Shown here: positions 26,675 through 38,040 of the stretch, in pieces
Position numbering within the stretch: position 1 is the stretch's first letter
How the letters are laid out: the number at the start of each line of letters is the position of its first letter
Source: Pelecanus crispus
Taxonomy: Eukaryota > Chordata > Aves > Pelecaniformes > Pelecanidae
Assembly (NCBI RefSeq): GCF_030463565.1
Contig: NC_134654.1
Location: 18,367,702-18,431,701, forward strand
Direction: 5' to 3'
DNA length: 64,000 bases
Program-made: the position numbers and the translations under genes
The notes under the pieces: model-generated
Told to the model about the DNA's origin: nothing
Seen by the model: only the letters and a program-made list of their open reading frames with translations
Database searches by the model: none

Positions 26675-29180
26675 CTTTCTTAAGACAAGGCTATAAGCTC
26701 TTCAGAAGGGATAGGGAGGGAAGGAAAGGTGGTGGGGTGGCTCTGTATGTTAGGAGTGTTTTGACTGTACAGAGCTCGACAGTGGTGATGATAAGGTCGA
26801 GTGCTTATTGGTAAGGATGAGGGGAAAGGCCAGCAAGGCGGATGCTCTGTTGGGAGTCTTCTATAGACCACCCAGCCAGGATGTAGAGATAGATGAAGCG
26901 TTCTACAAGTGATTGGCAGAAGTCTCGCAATCGCCAGCCCTTCTTCTTGTCAGGGACTTGAACTTGCCGGACATCTGCTGGAAATACAACACAGCAGAGA
27001 GGAAACAGTCTCGGAAGTTCCTAAAGTCTGTGGAGGATAACTTTCTGACACAGCTGGTAAGCGAGCCTACCAGGGGAGGTGCCTCGCTTGACCTGCTGTT
27101 TACAAACAGAGAAGGGCTTGTGGGAAATGTCATGGTCAGAGGCCGTCTTGGGCTTAGCGACCACGATATGATAGAGTTCTTGATTCCTGGCAATGTAAAG
27201 AGGCAATGTAAAAAACTGTTACCATGGACTTCCGGAGGGCAGACTTTGGCTTGTTCAGGACACTGGTTGGGAAAGTCCCTTGGGAGGCAGTCCTGAAAGG
27301 CAAAGGGGTCCAGGAAGTCTGGGCCTTCTTCAAGAAGGAAGTCTTAAGGGCGCAGGAGCAGGCTGTCCCCATGTGCCATAAGACCAACCGGCAGGAAGAT
27401 GACCAGCCTGGCTGAACAGGGAGCTTTTGTGGGGACTCAGGGAAAAAAGGAGAGTCTACCACCTTTGGAAGAAAGGGCAGGCAGCTCAGGAAGAGTCCAG
27501 ACCAGTCATTCCCAGGGTACTCAGCCCCCTGAGCTGGAAGACAGGGACGGGGAGCAGAATGAAGCCCTCATAATCCAGGAGGAAGCAGTTAACGACCTGC
27601 TATGCCACCTGGATGCTCACAAGTCTATGGGGCCAGAAGGGATCCACCCAAGAGTATTGAGGGAGCTGGCAGAGGAGCTTGCCAAGCCACTTTCCATCAT
27701 CTATCAGCAGTCCTGGTTAACAGGGGAGGTCCCAGATGACTGGAGGCTTGCCAATGTGACGCCCATCTACAAGAAGGGCCAGAAGGAGGACCCAGGGAAC
27801 TACAGGCCTGTCAGCCTGACCTCGGTGCCAGGAAAGATTATGGAGTGGTTCATATTGAGTGAACTCAACAGGCAAGTGCAGATCAACCAGGGCATCAGGC
27901 CCAGCCAGCATGGGTTCATGAAAGGCAGGTCCTGCTTGACCAACCTGATCTCCTTTTATGACCTGGTGACCTGCCTGGTGGATGAAGGAAGGGCTGTGCA
28001 CATCATTTACCTGGACTTGAGCAAAGCCTTTGACACAGTCTCCCATAGCATTCTCCTTGAGAAGCTGGAGGCTCATGGCTTGGATGGGTGTAGTCTTCGC
28101 TGGGTAAAAATCTGGTTGGGTGGCCAAGCCCGGAGAGTAGTGGTGAATGGAGTTAAGTCCAGTTGGCGGCCGGACACGAGCGGTGTTCCCCAGGGCTCCG
28201 TTTTGGGGCCAGCCTTGTTTAATATCTTTATCAATGATCTGGCTGAGGGGATTGAGTGCACCCTCAGTAAGTTGGCAGATGACACCAAGTTGAGTGGAAG
28301 TGTCGATCTGCTCGAGGATAGGATGGCCCTGCAGAGGGATCTGGACAGACTGGACCAATGGGCCGAGGCCAACTGTATGAGGTTTAACAAGGCCAAGTGC
28401 CGCGTCCTGCACTTCGGTCACAACAACCCCATGCAGCGCTACAGGCTTGGGGAAGAGTGGCTGGAAAGCTGGCTGGCCGAAAAGGATCTGGGGGTGTTGG
28501 TAGACAGCCAGCTGAACATGAGCCAGCAGTGTGCTCAGGTGGCCAAGAAGGCCAACAGCATCCTGGCTTGTGTCAGGAATAGTGTGGCCAGCAGGAGCAG
28601 GGAGGTGATTGTCCCCTGTACTTGGCACTGGTGAGGCCGCACCTGGAATACTGTGTCCAGTTTTGGGCCCCTCAATACAAGAAAGACATTGAGGTGCTGG
28701 AGCGTGTCCAGAGAAGGGCAACAAAGCTGGTGAAGGGTCTGGAGCACAGGCCTTATGAGGAGCGGCTGAGGGAACTGGGGTTGTTTAGCTTAGAGAAGAG
28801 GAGGCTGAGGGGAGACCTTATCGCTCCCTACAACTACCTGAAAGGAGGTTGTAGTGAGGTGGGTGTTGGTCTCTTCTCCCAAGTAGTTAGCGATAGGACA
28901 AGAGGCAATGGGCTCAAGCTGTGCCAGGGGCGGTTTAGGTTGGATATTAGGAAAAATTTCTTCATGGAAAGGGTAGTCAAGCATTGGAACAGGCTTCCCA
29001 GAGAGGTGGTGGAGTCCCCATCCCTGGAAGTGTTCAAAAAACGGGTAGACGTAGCACTCTGGGACATGGTTTAGTCTAGTCTACCCTTGATTGGTTTAGT
29101 GTGGACTTGATAATGTTAGGTTAATGGTTGGACTGGATGATCTTAAAGGTCTTTTCCAACCTAAATGATTCTATGATTCT
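26675..29180 (+). mobile_element. CR1 LINE, copy B, 5' truncated
   Basis: This is a second long CR1 element, on the plus strand and so inverted relative to copy A about 21 kb away. It begins in the endonuclease domain (GYKLFRRDREGRKGGGVALY, from about 26690). It continues through LNLPDICWKYNTAERKQS and GLSDHDMIEF to the reverse transcriptase ([10 protein letters not shown] at about 28182-28211, LADD at 28272-28283) and the C-terminal region, and ends at ATGATTCTATGATTCT. It retains about 770 bp more of the 5' side than copy A but has an internal deletion at 27500. Where both copies exist their RT proteins differ at only a handful of roughly 270 positions, so both are recent for a bird CR1 or have been homogenised. 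The 5' boundary is approximate. Confidence 0.95.
26684..29074 (+). pseudogene. Broken CR1 ORF2 (partial endonuclease, reverse transcriptase)
   Basis: The endonuclease part lacks its N-terminus and carries frame changes around 26760-26820. It also has a TGA at about 26907-26909, where the family normally has Gln before LAEV. A frame change follows near 27215. The linker has lost 235 bp relative to copy A at 27497-27500, with a CCAG microhomology at the join and a frame change. From about 27515 to 28600 the reverse transcriptase reads open with the [31 protein letters not shown] and LADD motifs. It then meets the same one-base frameshift as copy A near 28615, after which the C-terminal segment reads open to 29074. 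The element cannot be autonomous. Confidence 0.9.
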
Positions 29181-30314
29181 ACGAGGCTTTTTTGTCCGAG
29201 TTTGGGTTCCCAAAGCACCTGTAGATCCTCTTGAACACTTCATCTTTCAGGGGTCCTTGCAAAGCACCTGCTGGTGGCAGCAGCTCTCCTGTGGGAGCTG
29301 GGCGTGTACCTGGACACCTCCCTGGGCACCCTGGCTCGCGGGCCAGCTGCTATTGATGGCATCAGAACTTGGATTACATCAGTTCTTGTGACATTGCCCA
29401 ACTGAAACCCTGCTCCCCAAGGGAGGGCCAGCTTAATTGACTGTGGTTATTAATATTGTATTATCAGCAGCCAGATGGTCCAGAGACAGGCAGTTTTCAT
29501 ACATTTTACTGATGACCTTCAGCAGAAAATTATTTCCACTTATCTTTCGTGCTCATATACTTCAGGTAGAATGAAGTGTTAACAGCGGCACCCTCCACTG
29601 TGAGCAAAGTCACCACAAGGAATTGCCTGGCTGGAGAGCAGACATCAAAAGGTGTCTCTGCAGGCTTTAATTAAAGCAACTCAGTGGAATGTCTGGTGGG
29701 GAGGAGGAGGGATTTGGTCCTTCCTTCCAAACCTGGAAAATACCCAGAGCAGCTTTGCTGGAAAGGTTCTCCCCTTTGCTCTTTTTTCTTTTCACTTTTC
29801 CTGACTTTTTGGCTGATACATGAAGAGCTTGCAGTGGTGGGTGCTCAAAACACAAAAGCCCCCAGAGGCATCACCAAGGACTTTCCTGGTAAAGCCTCCA
29901 TACGCAGATAGACAGGACCCACACAAGTCCCTGGGCCAGTCAAAGCCTAAAACTCCTATGTGGATAAATACAGTTCAGGATCAAGGGGAAGAGCATCTTT
30001 AACAGCACAGTCCTGGAAAGAAAAGTGACCATGGAGAGGTGCTTCAGGGAGGTCTTTAACCAAGAGTTTTTCTGGTTCCCAGGGGTGATTCAGTCCGAGC
30101 AATAGCCAGATGGGTACCTCTTCATAGGTCATTTCACTTGATCCTAGTTCCAGCATTGTCCGTTTGCTCCTTCCACACTTGAGATACAAATGATGATTGA
30201 GATAAACAGAAAGAAGACCCTGGGCTCTACATTGCCCGAGGAAGTTGCCCTGCATCACTCCACACACGCTGTGGTGTGCCAGGCTGCCCCCACCTGAGGT
30301 TCCCAGTGCTGAAC

Positions 30315-30363
30315 CCAGTCCTGGCTCTGACACCAACTCACCCCGTGGCCCTTGGCACGTCCC
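30315..30363 (+). mobile_element. MIR-like ancient SINE fragment (core 5' half)
   Basis: The segment CCTGGCTCTGACACCAACTC followed by GTGGCCCTTGGCACGTCCC resembles the MIR/CORE-SINE consensus in the part that reads 'ctggctctgccac…gtgaccttgggcaagtc'. This is by recall, without alignment scores. The fragment is on the plus strand and clearly diverged. Confidence 0.45.
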
Positions 30364-30613
30364 TAGTGCCCACTTAGATACCCCAGCACTGCCCCTACCT
30401 CATACACTTGCAACGTCACAGGGTTTGCCAGGGCTTGTCCTGCTGGAAAACACCTCTCCAAGGCATGGTGGTGACAGGGTTATCTGATGACAAGCTGACA
30501 CCTCCCTCAAAGTGTCACCAGCACATCAGACTGGGGATGAAGACCTCTGTTGTTAACTCCCCTCCTAATGAGTATTGCTGCTGACAGCTCCAGTGCAACC
30601 TCAGGGAAGGTTT

Positions 30614-30636
30614 GGGGGGGGGGGGGGGGGGGGGGG
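30614..30636. repeat. G23 homopolymer
   Basis: An uninterrupted run of 23 G. Its length is prone to polymerase and assembly error, and it can form intermolecular or slipped G-quadruplexes. Confidence 0.95.
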
Positions 30637-31261
30637 CTGGAGGCTCAGGGGGGTGTGGACAAAGTCTCAGGAGAAAATGCTGGTGGTACCAAGAGCCCTG
30701 AGGAATAAGCTGCACTCAGACTCATGATATGATATAAATACAACAACCCTGTTATTCCTGTGCAAATTACAGCTTTGGCCCAGCCTGTTTTCTCCTTGCA
30801 GCAGGAAGGGTATAATTTGGGAAATTTGCTAAGCTTTTACCCAACCATGTGCCCAGCCAGCCTCTGCTGGGCAGCCCTTTAGTCCCATCAGTGTGGCTCT
30901 TGGGGCACAGCGTGCATCCACCCTGCCCCTCCAGCTGGAGCACTGATCCTCCCCCACCGCTCTCCTCCCCTCCCTGCTAAGGGGTAGGAGCTTGCTCCGG
31001 TGTCTTGGCCAAAGTACATCATCACTTATGGGCTTTGTGGGAGGGAGGGGGATGGTGGAGTCAAAGGGTGTTTGGGATCTTGACAGCACAGCTCTGGCCC
31101 ATGCTGGGCAGCTGCCAGTCATCTCATGATGGACAGGTGTTGTGGTTTAACCCCAGCCAGCAACTAAGCACCATGCAGCCGCTCACTCACTCCCCCTCCC
31201 CCAGTGGGATGGGGGAGAGAATCGGAGGAGTAAGAGTGAGGAACACTCCTGGGTTGAGATA

Positions 31262-31345
31262 AGAACAGTTTAATAATTGAATTAAAATAAATAAATTAGT
31301 AGTAGTAATAATAACAATATAATAATAACAGTAATAATAATATAC
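31262..31345. repeat. A/T-rich TAA/TAG low-complexity tract inside the LTR
   Basis: Imperfect repeats of TAATAA, TAGTAG and AACAATA, about 80 bp long. This is a usual variable segment of this LTR family. Confidence 0.75.
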
Positions 31346-31443
31346 AAAGCAAGTGATGCACAGTGCAATTGCTCACCACCTACCAACCGATACCCAGACA
31401 GTTCCTGAGCAGCGATCACTGCCCCCTGGCCAACTCCCCCAGT

Positions 31444-31465
31444 TTATATACTGAGTGTGACGTCA
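31444..31465 (-). promoter_or_regulatory. LTR core promoter: CRE plus TATA box
   Basis: A perfect palindromic cAMP-response element, TGACGTCA (31458-31465), sits 7 bp from a TATATAA box (31444-31450) within the LTR. On the minus strand the order is CRE then TATA, as in a U3 promoter. Transcription would run leftward toward 31138. Whether it is active is unknown. Confidence 0.6.
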
Positions 31466-33677
31466 TATGGTATGGAATAGCCCTTTGGTCAGTTTGGATC
31501 AGCTATTCTGACTGTGCCCCCTCCCAGTTTCTTGTGCACCTGGCAGAGCATGGGAAGCTGAAAAGTCCTTGACTAGCATAAGCAGTACTTAGCAACAACT
31601 AAAACATCAGTGTGGTATCAACATTCTTCTCCTACTAAATCCAAAACACAGCACTATGCCAGCTACTAGGAAGAAAATAAACTCTATCCCAGCTGAAACC
31701 AGGACAAGAGGCCACCAAAGAATAGGTAGGACTTTGAACAGTCATCGGATACCTAAAAAGATTGATAAACTATATGGTGAGCTGTGGATCCTCCTAAGCA
31801 TTATGGGTGTTCGTTGTACCCTAGGGAAGTTGCAGGAAGCACAGCTGCCTGAAGAGAAACAAGCATTTCTAGAGTGTAACTCCCATCTCAGGCATAAATT
31901 TAGATGCAAATTGCTCATGGCAGACTGTAGAGGAAGCCCAGAATAATAAATATGTATCTAGGCATCTCAGTGAAGTAGTTAAAATGAGGTGAGCTGAATC
32001 GTCTCTAGGTGCTAGTGCTCAGACAATCACAATGACATTTTTGGGGCATTGGATGATTCAGAGCATTTTGTGGTTTGCTGCGGAGACATTTACTCCATGG
32101 CCAGCAAGGTGACTTGGCTGAGCTCAGTGGAGGTGCAACATCTCCTCCACGGTTGCTCCTTGCTCAGCCCATGCTGTACCAGCCCCAGAGATGGGTCCAG
32201 TTCCTATGGGCACGGGGTCCAACCACCCCCTCCCCTTGCCCAGGCTACCATACAAGGGAACATGGCTCACAGATTTGTGCTTCATTCCTGGCCCAAACGC
32301 TTTGGTGCTTGGCCATGATATTTCACTGCCTTGGCCAAACCTTAAGTAGCTCATCCTTCAAGTATTTGCTTCTTAGATAAAGTTTCCCCTCCTCCTACAA
32401 GCATCCAATGAAGAGACACATCTCACACACAACCAGAAGTATAGCTAGTCAAAAGCACGTTGCTGCTAAGGAAACCAGTCCTGGGCAGTGTCCCCAGTGC
32501 TGCCTGCTGAGCTTCAGACACATCATCCCAGGCGATGCTTCTCCAGCTGTGTGTGGCTGGACCAGCCTGGGGCCATGCTACAACACAGCAGCCGGGACCT
32601 GCTCCAGGATGGAGTGGCTGAACCCTGGTATTGTCTATTTTCCCACTGATCCACCAGCGAGGGCTCACTTGATGCCCGCACTGCCAGGACCGGCATGTGC
32701 TTCCCAGGCTGGCCACTCGCTGGGAACATCACCAGCAAAATAGCAAACAGATGTCATCCAAGATCATTCATAAATATTGCATAGCGGCCTGTGAGCCACC
32801 CGGTGAAAGACAGAGACCTCAGCACTAGCTCTGAGCTTATTACTGAACGCTGACAAATGCTTCTAATTGGGTCAGTGGCAACAATATTATTGACAGCAAC
32901 AGAGAGAACAACCTGCTACAGTTTATTTGTTTTGCTGTGGGTACCCATGCTAGTAATATGTAAATTCAGTGTGATGGATAAGACTTTGTGGAGAGATTCT
33001 TCTCTGTCTTATTAGATTAACACAGAAACCTAAGCAAAGAGAGAGACATTAGGGAATGAGGTGAAGCCTGTGGAGATGAGCGCTGCTCTGAGGTGCAAGC
33101 AGATGTGCAAAGGGAGTCACTGGCATTAAGGTATTTGGTGTTTTCAGCTGACTGCACCCAAACGGGAGCCATGGAGTGAGGAGGGCAGAGGAATATTTTC
33201 CAGAAATCCAACCCATTTGCTGTTGGATTGAACAGCGGTCCTGAAACACCACTGTGCTGCATGTGGATGCTGCAAACAGGGCATTTTCCCAAAGGGCTGC
33301 TGCTGCAATCAGAGCAAAAATCCCATTTTCTCAACTGTCTCCCAGTGATGGAGATCTCAGAAAATGGGTGAAATGAAATTAACTGGGAGAGGGTGCAGGG
33401 CTCGAAAAGACTTTTGGCTTTTGTTCCTGGTTCTGCCATGTATTTACCACACACCACTTATTTCCCAAAGGCTGCAGTGCTGTCCCCGTGTCACCAGGGA
33501 TGATGTGACACTTGATTCGTTGCTGTTTGCAGAGCATTTTGAGGTCTTTGCCCAAAAGGAGCTTTTATTAAAGTTCCTGCATGCTAAGAACTGCCTAGGA
33601 CTAATAAACATGGTTTAAGAAAAGTAATTTGGGGACATGACAGCAGCTTGGATCTGTGTGCTTTTGGGCACGTAATC

Positions 33678-33700
33678 GTGTGTGTGTGTGTGTGCGCGCG
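33678..33700. repeat. (GT)n-(GC)n microsatellite
   Basis: About eight GT units run into a short GCGCGCG stretch. Alternating purine-pyrimidine sequence of this kind can adopt Z-DNA. Confidence 0.85.
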
Positions 33701-36700
33701 AGTGCATGTAGTTCACAAATTCTCCTGAGATCCCCCTTCTATTTGGAGGCAAAAGACTCCCATATGAACATAAGTCTTGGTATGGCAATATTTTATATGC
33801 AAGTATTAATCCTCTTTTTAAGCAGCCCGTTTATTAAAACTCGGCAAGTTTCAATTTTTGAAGCTGGTTTCTTGAGATGTCATTATCCTCCTGCTGGAGC
33901 AGATTAGCGGATTGCTAGGAGGATGCAATTTGAGCTCAATTAATTCTGCTTCAAGTCCCAATTCAGTGTTGCTAAACAGCTCTCAAACCTCTCATCAGGC
34001 TATCCAGCACTCTGCTGCCTGGTGAACGCTGCCTTTTGACTGCATTTCAGCCAGGGCAATCCTGCCTGGCTCTGCCCAATGCCAGCTCCCTGTCACTGGC
34101 AAACACCAGTTGTATTTGCACCATTGCTGCCTTTTTTCTAGAGGACTTTTACAAGACTTTCTGACCAGTTACCCTAAAGCATCTTGTGTCCAGGGAGAGA
34201 ATGCTGAGTTGGTCTTGCAAAATACCAACCCCAGCATCCAATTTTTCTTCCCTTTTGTATCACTTCTGTTAAATCAGTTAAACCACTGGAGCAATCATTT
34301 TCACGTGTGCTTGAATACAGCAATGAGAGGGAATGACAGAGTAAAGCAGATAAAATATAAAGCAGTGAAATAAAAATAGTCAGCTCACAAGACAGGGTTT
34401 CTTCTTCTTCCTTGGGTAAGACTTGCCTTGACTGTCATAAGTAGGATTAATCCAGAGCCTTGACTTAACCTGCCGGGCCCAGAGCCTGCAAATCCTCGCT
34501 CATGTGGTTAGGTTTATGCGGGTGGAAATTGGGCTCCTGGCATGTGTAAAGTGAAGACTGTGTAAATCACTGCCAGAGCGGAGCCATCAACTGCTCATTC
34601 TTCCAGGCAGGAATTGTCTTTTCTTCACATGCCTTTGCAAAACCTGTAAAACTGGGCCCAGATCCAAGACCATCCAAATAATTATTAATCTTGACCTAGT
34701 TTACAAACAGGTATCAAGTCCATTTCCTTTGTTCCTGTCCTTCCTCTCTCTTCCTTCCTTGCTCTCCCTCTTGTGCTCACAAGTATATACTGCATGTCCT
34801 CTTTCCTGCTTCAAGACAGCATTAGTTACAATGAACCTACCTTATTTATTTTTTTAAACAGAAATACAAACCTTATAATGATATTCAACAACTTCCCAGA
34901 CTGCCATGTCTACTCTCACTGGATGCTCAAGAGAGGGGAGTTTAGGTACCAGCAGGCCATCTAAGCCATCACCATCAGCATGAATATGGAGTAGATGACT
35001 CTTGTAGTTGTTTCTACTGCTTTTATTTTAAGACAAGGAGGACTTCTGAAATGCAGACCATCTGAAAGAGAAAGGACTTGAGCAGGTGGAGGGATGGAGC
35101 CTCATCGCCCACAGCCTCCTCTCTTCAAACATCCAAGCTGCAACGTGACAAAACAGATTCTGAATTGCCAGGTGGGACCACAGAACCCAAACAGCAAAAG
35201 CTCCTGACCTGAGCTCTAACACACTAGTGGAAATGCCCATGTTCCTGTCTTCTTCATACCAGTCTTCTGGATGTCTCAGGGACTTACTTTTGTGTTGCCA
35301 TATACCTGCCCATATCTTTTCAATCATCACCCTAGGGCAGCTACACTGAGAACAGTCCCATGGCATCACTGCAAGCACAAAGATGCAAAACAGACCAGAC
35401 AGAGACTGTCCCATGCGCTGAGCTTGATGCTATCATTTATGCCCAACTGAGTGTGCACATGAGCCTTGGGAGCTGGCAATGTTTTGCACATAAGCTGAGG
35501 ACAGTCCAAGGCACTGGCAGTGCACATGAGCCTTTCTGAACATGTCTCCAACGAAAGGCAGAAAACATGGCTCGCTGAGAAATGTCAGCTTCAAAGGGAT
35601 TCCCCTGGTGCATTCCAGACCCTTGGCCCACCAGGCAGCAGCCTGAAAAAATACTCAGTCCCTAAAGGTCAGCATGCATCACAGCAGTGGCCCAACCGGG
35701 GAGTGAAGGGCACAGCTGAGGGACGTGCCAGGAAGGTCCTGCTGTTGGCCACAGGTGCCACGCAGCAGCAGTCCCCTACCAAAACACTTCTGCTGTCTCA
35801 GTGTACTCTGTTTTCATTCCCCTTTGCATTCCAGTCAGGACAGAAAGCCCTGTCTCTGGCCATGCTGTGCACCCATATCTGTGAGCAACACCCAGCCCGT
35901 GGAGCAGAGTGGGCTCCAAGTGCAAGAGTGCTGATGGCAGAGAGACCTTGATCCCTGTGATGGATGGGAAACCTTGGGAGAGACGCCACCACCTCTGTGG
36001 TGTCTGAGTGCCATGGATCTGCTTACCTGAACCCTGCGGGGTGGACCACAGCAGCATGGGGGAAGCCAGCAACTTCTGCGCTCAATATGCCCAGGCTGTG
36101 ACCACAAGGTGACCTGCACCCCTGTGCTGTCCCTTCTCACTTACACAGACAGCAACCTATGCTCTCTTCTGAAATTTTCTCCTTCCCTGCTATACAGGTA
36201 GTGGCAACAATGCCAAATGCCCTCTTGCCTGTCCCACATCTTACAGCTGAACACACAGGTGGATTGCTTGGCTATCCCAATGCTGCCCTTCATATGTGGT
36301 AGTATTAAAGTGTGGGAGCCCTTACAGGAGTGTATGTCAGCACATATGCCCCCAGGGATTTGGTCTGACCTACGGGTCCAACTGTGCCCTATGGAGATGA
36401 CGTCCAAGCAGGGAAATCTGCATCACCCTCCATGGCCTGCAGCACAAGCTCTGGCTCTGGTGAGTCCATACAGCCATGGCAGCACTGGGACGGGCAGCTT
36501 TGCATGGTGGCAGAGAATCCAGGCCTGTGTTCCATCTTCTTTGCCCAGATCACCGCCGTCATGCTGGTGGAGATTCTCCAGGGGGTGTTGAGAGCATCCA
36601 TCTCTGCTGCCAGCAGCCACTGAACTGACAGGTACTGGGGCTGCCTGTTTTCCCATGCACTGCCATTGCCCCAGGGCAGCACATCCACAGCTGCCGGGAC

Positions 36701-38021
36701 TTTGCCACAGGTAAGGGGAGGGAATGGACACAGCGGCGTTTGCAGAGTGTGGGGGAGCAGCACAGTGCCAGTCCTTCAGCTGTTGTTTGTTCTACCATTG
36801 GTGTGCAGAGTTGGTAAATGCAGCCCTTCGCACTGCTAAAACACCCTTTCTCAAAGCCTGTACTGTGGATTGGAGGTCAAGGCGGGCATAAAGTTGGTGC
36901 AAGTTACTCAGATGGGTCGACCATATCCAGCCCACCCTGACAGGGCTGAGGCTGAGACAGGGGCTCAGAGCACAGTGTAGTTTGTGTGGCTTCACTGCCC
37001 CCCTAATGTGGCTGCACCCCAGCCCAGCCCTCTCTCAATAATGCTGAGCAGCCCTTTCTGCTTGCGAGGACCTTGCCATGGCTGTGGGTGGTTTGTAGCT
37101 ATTGACTGAAGGGAGCTGGATCGATACAGAATCTGTATTGCCTTTGCAGTTGGGAATCCTCCAAAACACAGTTAAATGCTTGGACAGGCCCAAAGGATGA
37201 TGTTGCAGCTGGGGATCATGACCCCAGCAGATGCCTGCTCCCATGGGGCCACGCTGCCTTTCCCAAATATCCCCATGGTGTGATTCCCAGATCATGGGAA
37301 TGACTACAAACTGCACAGGCAGGGCTCGGATGCCAGCACATGGATATCAACTTACCATCCCACGGCAGGACAGCCTTGTGTATAGACCCAGCAGGCTGTA
37401 CTCAATAACTACCACTTGGCATAATCTTCATTTTGGAGCATGATTCCCACCTTGAAGCCTTTAGGATGTACAAGTGTCCCAACAGAGCTGAAAGCATCAA
37501 GCCACCCAACATCTGCCATGCGAAGGCTGAGCTGCCCTTGCCAGGGTTGTACAGAGCTGCTTAAAGGTCAGATCCACAGCCCTGCAGACTGTGATGCCAT
37601 AAAAACTTCTCTTGACACATTAATTTTCCTGGGAGAACCCCAGGGCTTCGAGGGTTAATAAGAGCATCAGCTAAACAGGGAGGGAGACTCAGAGCAGCTC
37701 ATGCGCATGGCATGGAGGGGCTTCAACTGCTACACTTCCCTGCTACAATTTCCAAGGTGGTTTTTCCAGCTTACATCAACATCAAGTCTTTCATCCACCG
37801 ATGTGTCAGTCAACAGCAGCTCATAATGCCCAACTCGTCTGGGAAGAGAACAAGCAGCTTCCAAAAATCACAGCCCCGAGTCTCGACACCAGCACTAGCA
37901 CTCAGGGCAGGGGCAGGAGCCGAATAGGCCAGGGGAAGCCGCAAGGCAGGGTATGCAGGGGAAGAGCAGTCAGGGAGGAAGATGCTTTTGACAAGCAAAA
38001 AAAGAGCAAATTAGTGGACAT

Positions 38022-38040
38022 TTTGTTTGTTTGTTTGTTT
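38022..38040. repeat. (TTTG)n microsatellite
   Basis: Four to five TTTG units end in a T run. Confidence 0.8.

Larger units (their letters stand above)
29181..31137. other. Non-coding DNA between CR1 copy B and the LTR
   Basis: Only short chance frames are present. It contains a MIR-like fragment (30315-30363) and a G23 run (30614-30636). A TTTAATTAAAG core at about 29667 is the sort of site homeodomain proteins bind, but one site alone proves nothing. Confidence 0.5.
31138..31706 (-). mobile_element. Solo LTR of an endogenous retrovirus, avian family
   Basis: A 569-bp element is bounded by TGT…ACA. Read on the minus strand it begins TGTCCTGGTTTCAGCTGG at 31706 and ends TAAACCACAACA at 31138. 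I recognise it from memory as a long terminal repeat family that is frequent in bird genomes. U3 lies at roughly 31706-31460, a TATATAA box at 31444-31450, and an A/T-rich low-complexity R/U5 part at 31262-31345. There is no adjacent gag, pol or env, no primer binding site and no second LTR, so it is a solo LTR left by LTR-LTR recombination. Flanks ACAGG (31133-31137) and AGAGG (31707-31711) match at four of five bases, fitting an eroded 5-bp target duplication. Confidence 0.85.

Noticed and set aside
27717-28724. 335-codon minus-strand frame antisense to CR1 copy B
   Set aside because: A shadow of the reverse transcriptase ORF on the plus strand.
31656-31946. 96-codon open frame spanning the LTR boundary
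   Set aside because: It starts inside the LTR end and runs into unrelated flanking DNA. There is no retroviral protein similarity, so it is a chance frame.
35028-36800. Dense cluster of overlapping 60-143-codon frames on both strands, considered as a possible multi-exon gene
   Set aside because: The frames overlap on opposite strands without a dominant one, have no recognisable domains and show no consistent splice-site pattern.
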